Source of the DNA: Actinoplanes sp. M2I2
Lineage (GTDB): Bacteria; Actinomycetota; Actinomycetes; Mycobacteriales; Micromonosporaceae
Assembly (NCBI RefSeq): GCF_023544445.1
Contig: NZ_JALPVJ010000038.1
Coordinates: forward strand, 1-64,000
Length of the DNA: 64,000 nt
Direction: 5' to 3'
The position numbers were made by a program, and so were the translations under genes. Below the pieces are notes generated by a model. That model worked only from the letters and a program-made list of their open reading frames with translations. It was not told the DNA's origin and did no database searches. The number at the start of each line of letters is the position of its first letter. The first letter of the stretch is position 1. Positions 59,153 through 64,000 of this stretch are shown piece after piece.

Positions 59153-59454
59153 GATCGGACCTCCCTCGCGTGGCTGACCGCGTCGGCGACGATGTGCGCG
59201 ACGTGATCGTCCACCAGCGAGTATGCGATCTCCCGGCCGCGTCGTGCACCCCGGACCACCCCGGCGCCGCGGAGCACCCGCAGGTGCTGGGAGACCAGCG
59301 GCTGCGGCGCCCCGAGCTTCTCGACCAGCTCGTGCACGCAGCGCTCGCCGGCGCCCAGCTCGGCCACGATCGCGACGCGGATCGGAGCGGACAGGGCACG
59401 CAGCAGCTCGCCGGCGGACTCGTACGCCTCGTAACCACTCGGCGTGGTCGTCAT
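59149..59454 (-). CDS. smtB: ArsR/SmtB family zinc-sensing repressor
   Basis: 101 residues. Helix-turn-helix CVHELVEKLGAPQPLVSQHL, and in helix 5 the SmtB alpha-5 zinc site is complete: within DDHVAHIVADAVSHARE the Asp, His, His and Glu have the spacing D-x-H-x10-H-x2-E of SmtB (D104, H106, H117, E120). It therefore releases DNA when zinc binds, opposite in sign to Zur. Located seven bases downstream of znuB and overlapping zur. Confidence 0.9.
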   Translation of the reverse strand: MTTTPSGYEAYESAGELLRALSAPIRVAIVAELGAGERCVHELVEKLGAPQPLVSQHLRVLRGAGVVRGARRGREIAYSLVDDHVAHIVADAVSHAREVRS

Positions 59455-59460
59455 CGGACC

Positions 59461-60330
59461 TCAGACTTTCTGCAGGACGACATCGGGCGGCTCGACCTCG
59501 TGCGGCGGGTGGGCGCGCCGCCGCGCCAGGCGCCAGCCGGCGGCGCCGATCGTGATCGCGACGAAGACGGCCAGCGCCAGGATGACGGTGGTGGCGCCGG
59601 GCGGGGTGTCGGCCTCGGCCGAGACGACGACCCCGATGCCGGCCGCGACCAGGCCGATGACCATCGCCGCCGCCATGGTGCTGCGGAAGCCGCGGGTCAC
59701 CTGTTGCGCGGCGGCGACCGGGATGACCATCAGCGCCGAGACGAGCAACAGACCCACCGTACGCATGGCGATCGTCACCGTCACCGCGGTGGTCACCGCC
59801 ATCAGGATGTTGAGCGCCCGCACCGGCAGGCCGCTGACCCGGGCGTACTCCTCGTCGTTGCAGACCGCGAACAGGGCCGGCCGGAACGCCAGCATGGCGA
59901 CCAGCACCGCCGCCCCCAGCACCGCGATGACCGCGATGTCCTCGGGTGACGTGGTGATCAGCGAGCCGAAGAGGTACTGCACCAGGCTGTTGCTGTTGGC
60001 GTCGTCGGACAGGGCGACCAGCACCACGCCGCCCGCGATGCCGCCGTAGAACAGCAGGGCCAGCGCCAGGTCGCCGGAGGTCCGGCCGCGTTCGCGGATC
60101 AGCTCGACGCCGACCGCGCCGACGGCCGCCACGATCACGGCGCTGATCACGGGGGACTGGTTGAGCAGCAGGCCCACGCCGACGCCGGTGAGCGCGACGT
60201 GACCGATGCCGTCACCGATCAGCGACAGCCGCCGCTGCACCAGGTAGATGCCGAGCGCGGGCGCGGCCAGACCGATGATGAGAGCGCCGGTCAGGGCCCG
60301 CATCATGAAGTCGTACTGAAAAAGGTCCAT
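59461..60330 (-). CDS. znuB: Zinc ABC transporter permease ZnuB
   Basis: 289 residues, about eight or nine TM helices, of the ABC-3 metal permease family (FMMRALTGALIIGLAAPALG at the start; RLSLIGDGIGHVALTGVGVG is the coupling segment; SALMVIPVAAAQQVTRGFRS near the end). Third gene of znuA-znuC-znuB. The cytosolic C-terminus ends in a short His-containing tail. Confidence 0.93.
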   Translation of the reverse strand: MDLFQYDFMMRALTGALIIGLAAPALGIYLVQRRLSLIGDGIGHVALTGVGVGLLLNQSPVISAVIVAAVGAVGVELIRERGRTSGDLALALLFYGGIAGGVVLVALSDDANSNSLVQYLFGSLITTSPEDIAVIAVLGAAVLVAMLAFRPALFAVCNDEEYARVSGLPVRALNILMAVTTAVTVTIAMRTVGLLLVSALMVIPVAAAQQVTRGFRSTMAAAMVIGLVAAGIGVVVSAEADTPPGATTVILALAVFVAITIGAAGWRLARRRAHPPHEVEPPDVVLQKV

Positions 60331-60331
60331 T

Positions 60332-61111
60332 TTAGTTGGCCGCGATCCGGTCGGTGGGGGCCACGCAGATGCCGGTCGGCTGGGTCACGGCGTGCGGGTG
60401 CACGTGGTCGTGGTCGGGCTCGGCGTGGTGGCCGGCCGGCTCGGGCGGCGGGCCCACGTGGGCCACCCGGCCCTCGTGCACCACGACCGCCCGGTCGATC
60501 AGCGGCCGCAGCGGGCCCAGCTCGTGGGCGACCAGCAGGATCGAGCCGCCGGACTCCTCGAACCGGCCCAGCGCGGCGGCGAACGCCTCCTGGCTGGCCG
60601 CGTCCACCCCGGCCGTGGGCTCGTCGAGCACCAGCAGGTCGGGCTTTCCGGCCAGGGCGCGGGCGATGAGGGTCCGTTGCTGCTGGCCACCCGAGAGCGT
60701 GGTGACCGGGTCGTCGATGCGCGACAGCAGGCCCACGTCGGTCAGCGCGTCGCGGACCGCGGCCTTGTCGACGGAACCGGACGGGCGGAAGATGCCGCGC
60801 CGGGCCAGCCGTCCGGACGCGACGACCTCGCCGACCGTGGCCGGCACCCCGCTGCCGGCGCCCAGCCGCTGCGGCACGTAGCCGATCCGGGCCCACTCAC
60901 GGAACTTGCGCTGCGGCGTGCCGAACAGGTCGATCTCGCCCCGGGTCAGCGAGGCCAGCCCGAGGATCGTCCGGATGAGGGTGGACTTGCCGGAGCCGTT
61001 GGCCCCGAGGATCGCGACCACCTCGCCCGCGTCGACCTCGAACGACACGTCGTGCAGGATCTCGCGGCCGTCATAGCCGACCGCGGCGTGGCGCACCGTC
61101 ACGACGCTCAT
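60332..61111 (-). CDS. znuC: Zinc ABC transporter ATPase ZnuC
   Basis: 259 residues with Walker A GANGSGKST, signature LSGGQQQRTLIARALAGKP, Walker B LLVLDEPTAGVD and His in LLVAHELGPLR. The C-terminus is His-rich (HHAEPDHDHVHPHAVTQP), a feature seen in zinc transporters. ATG at 61111 overlaps the znuA stop by four bases; znuB starts one base after its end. Confidence 0.94.
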   Translation of the reverse strand: MSVVTVRHAAVGYDGREILHDVSFEVDAGEVVAILGANGSGKSTLIRTILGLASLTRGEIDLFGTPQRKFREWARIGYVPQRLGAGSGVPATVGEVVASGRLARRGIFRPSGSVDKAAVRDALTDVGLLSRIDDPVTTLSGGQQQRTLIARALAGKPDLLVLDEPTAGVDAASQEAFAAALGRFEESGGSILLVAHELGPLRPLIDRAVVVHEGRVAHVGPPPEPAGHHAEPDHDHVHPHAVTQPTGICVAPTDRIAAN

Positions 61112-62022
61112 TCCGAACACCCCAATCCGGCGGTCAGCGCGGCGAGATTCGCCCGCATGACGCTGAAGTAGTCGCCCTTCTGGTCGATCAAGCCTTCGAG
61201 CGGGTCGAGCACGGCCGTCCGGGCGCCGACCTCGCGGGCGATCGTCTCGGCCACCGCCGGGCTCACCAGCGTCTCGAAGTAGATCGTGGTGGTGCCGGTC
61301 TCCCGCGCCTCCCGGGCCACGGCGGCCAGGCGCTGCGGCGAGGGCTCGGCCTCGGGGTCGATGCCGGTGATGCCGACCTGGTGCAGGTCGTAGCGGCCGG
61401 CCAGATAGGCGAACGCCGTGTGGCTGGTCACCAGCTCGCGCCGCTCGCAGGTCTTGAGACCGGCGGCGAAATCGCCGTTCAGCGCGCCCAGCTCGGCGAC
61501 CAGCGCCTTGGCCCGCGCCCGGTAGTCGGCGGCGTGGCCGGGGTCAGCCTCGGCGAGGCGCTCGCCCAGCTTCTCGGCGATCGTCGAGAAGCGCACCGGG
61601 TCGAGCCAGACGTGCGGGTCCTCCCCGCTCTCGGCTGTCTCGTGCTCGTGGCCGTGCTCGTCCCCGCCACCGGCCGGCAGCAGCGGGACGACCGAGGCGG
61701 CGTCGAAGGCGCGATCCTTGGCCTCGAGGCCGATCGCCTCGTCGACGGCCGGCTGGAAACCCTTGATGTAGACGGCCAGGCCGGCCTCGGCGACCTCACC
61801 GACCTGACGCGGGGTGAGCTCGATGTCGTGCGGCTCCGCGCCCGGCTTGGTGAGGTTGGTGACGCTGACCACGTCGCCTCCGATCCGCTCGCTGAGGAAC
61901 TGCAGCGGATAGAACGCCGTGACGATCTCGAGCTTCTCGCCGGCCTTCGCCCCGCCGGCCTGCCCGCCGCAGCCCGCGAGAACGGTCAGGGCGAGCACGA
62001 AGGGAAGCAGGCGGCGGCGCAT
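61108..62022 (-). CDS. znuA: Zinc-binding lipoprotein ZnuA
   Basis: 304 residues: lipoprotein signal (RRLLPFVLALTVLAGC) then a cluster A-I metal-binding protein. Zinc ligands appear in PGAEPHDIELTPRQ, SHTAFAYLAGRY and ETLVSP; a His/Glu/Asp-rich loop GDEHGHEHETAESGEDPHVW lies between, typical of zinc-specific members. It delivers zinc to ZnuBC. ATG at 62022. A Zur box lies 20 bases upstream. Confidence 0.93.
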   Translation of the reverse strand: MRRRLLPFVLALTVLAGCGGQAGGAKAGEKLEIVTAFYPLQFLSERIGGDVVSVTNLTKPGAEPHDIELTPRQVGEVAEAGLAVYIKGFQPAVDEAIGLEAKDRAFDAASVVPLLPAGGGDEHGHEHETAESGEDPHVWLDPVRFSTIAEKLGERLAEADPGHAADYRARAKALVAELGALNGDFAAGLKTCERRELVTSHTAFAYLAGRYDLHQVGITGIDPEAEPSPQRLAAVAREARETGTTTIYFETLVSPAVAETIAREVGARTAVLDPLEGLIDQKGDYFSVMRANLAALTAGLGCSE

Positions 62023-62042
62023 ACCACCACTGTCTCCGAGAA

Positions 62043-62057
62043 TGATAATGATTGTCA
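62043..62057. promoter_or_regulatory. Zur box upstream of znuA
   Basis: TGATAATGATTGTCA is a dyad TGA-N-AAT-N-ATT-N-TCA, the actinobacterial Zur-box pattern. It overlaps promoter-like TTGACA (62053-62058) and TATCAT (62041-62046) on the minus strand, so Zur-Zn should block transcription of the znuACB-smtB-zur operon. Confidence 0.88.
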
Positions 62058-62085
62058 AAATCGCATATGTGCCCAGGCTTCCCGG

Positions 62086-62340
62086 TCAGAGCGCCTTGGC
62101 CACGACCACCGCGAGGAGCAGGGCGAGCATCAGCACCCGGAGCGCCCGGGTCGAGGTGGTCTGCACCGGCCAGGTCGTGAAGGTGAGCGCGGCCAGGCCC
62201 ACGGCCAGCACGAAGAGCAGCGCCGCGCCCACGATGCCGGGCAGGAAGAGGCCGGCGATCATCACCACGAGCGCGGCCACGAACGCCGCCGTGGGACTCA
62301 CCCGGGTCAGCCGGCGCAGGAGGTGGTTGTCGGGCATCAC
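62086..62340 (-). CDS. DUF6703-like small membrane protein
   Basis: 84 residues with two hydrophobic helices and a basic start (MPDNHLLRRLTRVSPTAAFV); between them VMIAGLFLPGIVGAALLFVL, WPVQTTSTRALRVLMLALLL at the end. The pattern fits the DUF6703 family of actinobacteria. GAGGAG lies seven bases before GTG 62340 (ATG 62337 is also possible). Its function is unknown. Confidence 0.75.
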   Translation of the reverse strand: MMPDNHLLRRLTRVSPTAAFVAALVVMIAGLFLPGIVGAALLFVLAVGLAALTFTTWPVQTTSTRALRVLMLALLLAVVVAKAL

Positions 62341-62362
62341 GTGGTCACTCCTCGTCGCTGCG

Positions 62363-62368
62363 TACGCT
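62363..62368 (+). promoter_or_regulatory. -10 element of the ABM-fold gene, leaderless spacing
   Basis: TACGCT, six bases, ATG at 62375. Confidence 0.55.
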
Positions 62369-62374
62369 CATCGC

Positions 62375-62716
62375 ATGTTGGTGCTGAACCGCTTCGTCGC
62401 CCCGCCCGACACGCAGGACGGCTTCCTCGTGCGGGCGCACGCCGCCCTCGGTGCTCTGGCCGAGCGCCCCGGCTATCTTTCCGGCCGGCTGACCCGCGCG
62501 ATCGAGGACCCGTCCTCGTGGACGCTGGTCACCGAGTGGGAGTCCGTCGGAGCCTACCGGCGCGCGCTGGGCGCCTTCGACGTCAAGGTCCATGCCACCC
62601 CGCTGCTCGCCGAGTCGATCGACGAGCCGTCGGCCTTCGAGACCCTCGCCTCGGCCGAGCCGGGCGGGGCGGTCGTGGTGACCGAGAGCGACCGGGCCTC
62701 TCAGCCCTGGCGCTGA
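62375..62716 (+). CDS. Antibiotic biosynthesis monooxygenase (ABM) fold protein
   Basis: 113 residues: MLVLNRFVAPPDTQDGFLVR opens a ferredoxin-like ABM domain, with ALAERPGYLSGRLTRAIEDP and WTLVTEWESVGAYRRALGAF as the following strand-helix pairs. ABM proteins are haem- or substrate-binding monooxygenases or have no known activity. Leaderless by -10 spacing. Divergent from the DUF6703-like gene. Confidence 0.85.
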   Translation: MLVLNRFVAPPDTQDGFLVRAHAALGALAERPGYLSGRLTRAIEDPSSWTLVTEWESVGAYRRALGAFDVKVHATPLLAESIDEPSAFETLASAEPGGAVVVTESDRASQPWR

Positions 62717-62720
62717 CGAC

Positions 62721-62726
62721 TACTGT
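62721..62726 (+). promoter_or_regulatory. -10 element, leaderless spacing
   Basis: TACTGT, seven bases, ATG at 62734. Confidence 0.55.
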
Positions 62727-62733
62727 TGACCTC

Positions 62734-63228
62734 ATGACGACGGCGCCTCATGTTCCCGCCCCGCCGCCGGGTCCGGGCGTCCAGCCGCCGTTCCCGGCGC
62801 CGCCGGTCGAGGGCAAGGGCAAGCGTCTCGGCTGGAGCCTGGGCATCGGCGCCGGCGTGGTGCTGCTGATCTGCGGCGGGGGCGTGGCCGCGCTGATCGG
62901 GCTGGGCTCGTCGGTGCAGGGCGCGCTCGACGAGCAGGCGCAGGCGGCCGTCGACGACTACCTCAAGGCGCTCGAGGGCCGGCTCTACGACGATGCGTAC
63001 GAGCAACTCTGCGGTCAGGCCAAGCGGGCCGAGAGTGCCGCGGAGTTCCGCACCCGGGTTCAGGGCGAGCAGCGCATCACCGACTGGCGGCTGGGCACGT
63101 TCGACACCATCGGCATGACCGTGCCGGTCGACGCGACGTACGAGGACGGCCAGACCGAGCAGCTGGAGGCCTCGCTCGACCAGAACACGTCCACGGGCGC
63201 GTTCGAGGTGTGCGAGCTCGGGGAGTAA
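62734..63228 (+). CDS. Single-TM protein with NTF2-like extracellular domain
   Basis: 164 residues: a Pro-rich cytosolic N-terminus (APHVPAPPPGPGVQPPFPAP), a TM helix at about 34-57, and an outer domain starting AQAAVDDYLKALEGRLYDDA that resembles DUF4878/NTF2-like folds, with two cysteines (LCGQAKRAES; FEVCELGE) probably forming a disulfide. Function unknown. Leaderless start. Confidence 0.75.
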   Translation: MTTAPHVPAPPPGPGVQPPFPAPPVEGKGKRLGWSLGIGAGVVLLICGGGVAALIGLGSSVQGALDEQAQAAVDDYLKALEGRLYDDAYEQLCGQAKRAESAAEFRTRVQGEQRITDWRLGTFDTIGMTVPVDATYEDGQTEQLEASLDQNTSTGAFEVCELGE

Positions 63229-63288
63229 TCTCGCTGTTTGTCCTGATCCTTAGAGCCCCCGCCGACACCCAGCCGGCGTAGGAGGAAC

Positions 63289-64000
63289 ATGCCCGCCGAC
63301 CGTATCGACTCCGTCGTCAGCTTGGCCAAGCGCCGCGGCTTCGTCTTCCCCTCCAGCGAGATCTACGGAGGAACCCGCTCGGCCTGGGACTACGGTCCGC
63401 TGGGCGTCGAGCTGAAGGAGAACGTCCGCCGCCAGTGGTGGCGCACGATGGTGCAGCAGCGTGACGACATCGTCGGTCTCGACTCCGCCGTCATCCTCGC
63501 GCGTGACGTGTGGGCCGCCTCCGGTCACCTCGACGCCTTCGTCGACCCGCTGACCGAGTGCCAGTCCTGCCACAAGCGGTTCCGCGCCGACCACCTCGAG
63601 GAGGCGTGGGAGGCCAAGCACGGCTCGCCGCCCGCCTCGCTGCAGGAGCTCAACTGCCCCAACTGCGGCAACAAGGGCACCTTCACCGAGCCCAAGATGT
63701 TCAACGGCCTGATGAAGACCTACCTCGGCCCGACCGAGAGCGCCGAGGGCCTGCACTACCTGCGGCCCGAGACCGCGCAGGGCATCTTCGTCAACTACAA
63801 CAACGTGGCCACCGCCGCCCGCAAGAAGCCGCCGTTCGGCATCGCCCAGGTCGGCAAGAGCTTCCGCAACGAGATCACCCCGGGCAACTTCATCTTCCGT
63901 ACGCGGGAGTTCGAGCAGATGGAGATGGAGTTCTTCGTCGAGCCCGGGTCGGACGAGACCTGGCACGACTACTGGCTCCAGCAGCGCTGGGACTGGTATC
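63289..64000 (+). CDS. glyS: Glycyl-tRNA synthetase (partial, runs off the window)
   Basis: First 237 codons of an alpha2-type class II glycyl-tRNA synthetase. The N-terminus MPADRIDSVVSLAKRRGFVF and motif 1 region WDYGPLGVELKENVRR are followed by a zinc finger (CQSCHKRF ... CPNCGNKG) in the insertion, YLRPETAQGIFVNYNN, then motif 2 (KSFRNEITPGNFIFRTREFE). The ribosome-binding site GGAGGAA lies just before ATG 63289. In M. tuberculosis glyS is next to smtB-zur, as here with about four extra genes between. Confidence 0.96.
   Translation, partial: MPADRIDSVVSLAKRRGFVFPSSEIYGGTRSAWDYGPLGVELKENVRRQWWRTMVQQRDDIVGLDSAVILARDVWAASGHLDAFVDPLTECQSCHKRFRADHLEEAWEAKHGSPPASLQELNCPNCGNKGTFTEPKMFNGLMKTYLGPTESAEGLHYLRPETAQGIFVNYNNVATAARKKPPFGIAQVGKSFRNEITPGNFIFRTREFEQMEMEFFVEPGSDETWHDYWLQQRWDWY

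Overview
The window is high-GC actinobacterial DNA, most likely from Micromonosporaceae and probably Actinoplanes-like. This rests on GC-rich third codon positions, frequent GTG starts, many leaderless promoters, and a conserved backbone: hrcA, dnaJ, rsmE, phoH, ybeY, corC, a cdd-like gene, era, recO, uppS, zur, smtB, glyS. The backbone follows the order of Mycobacterium tuberculosis Rv2374c to Rv2357c. The species call is inference; no rRNA or tRNA gene was seen.

Layout. 1-2.5 kb: hrcA-dnaJ heat-shock pair behind a CIRCE operator. 2.5-7.1 kb: small oxidoreductase/regulator pairs (SDR/TetR, azoreductase/MarR), each with visible palindromic operators, plus a DUF4241 gene. 7.2-13.7 kb: a catabolic island with an IclR regulator, an amidohydrolase and a divergent operon (CoA-transferase, citryl-CoA-lyase-like enzyme, LigB- and LigA-type extradiol dioxygenase subunits, MDR reductase), controlled from a symmetric divergent promoter. 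13.7-15.2 kb: an ECF41-type sigma factor facing a carboxymuconolactone-decarboxylase-like gene, with matching ECF41 promoters in both directions. 15.2-16.7 kb: a membrane protein and rsmE.

16.9-30.6 kb is an accessory block between rsmE and phoH. It has two convergent secreted paralogues with repetitive tails, two long regions with no convincing gene, a tandem 20-bp repeat, a membrane GT2 polysaccharide synthase overlapping a DivIVA-like coiled-coil gene, two paralogous one-TM proteins, a GNAT-like protein, an ABC exporter heterodimer with one fully degenerate ATP site, and a GH3 beta-glucosidase with a CebR-like operator. 30.6-42.6 kb: a serine hydrolase, then phoH-ybeY-corC-cdd-like-era, an acyltransferase, a thioesterase/lipoprotein pair, recO-uppS and a histidine phosphatase.

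42.7-53.5 kb: HAD and MTH1187 genes, a VapBC toxin-antitoxin pair followed by a second copy with a truncated toxin, reductases, a Tat-exported PHP phosphoesterase, an ABC transporter and a two-component system. 53.6-56.7 kb: a ykoEDC-type thiamine-precursor ECF transporter under a TPP riboswitch with a visible Shine-Dalgarno-sequestering hairpin. 56.7-58.7 kb: an epoxide-hydrolase-like gene and membrane proteins. 58.7-62.1 kb: znuA-znuC-znuB-smtB-zur under a Zur box, giving zinc uptake and both types of zinc sensor in one operon. The window ends inside glyS.

Start sites were chosen by eye from ribosome-binding sites, overlaps with neighbours and -10 motifs placed 6-8 bases before start codons.
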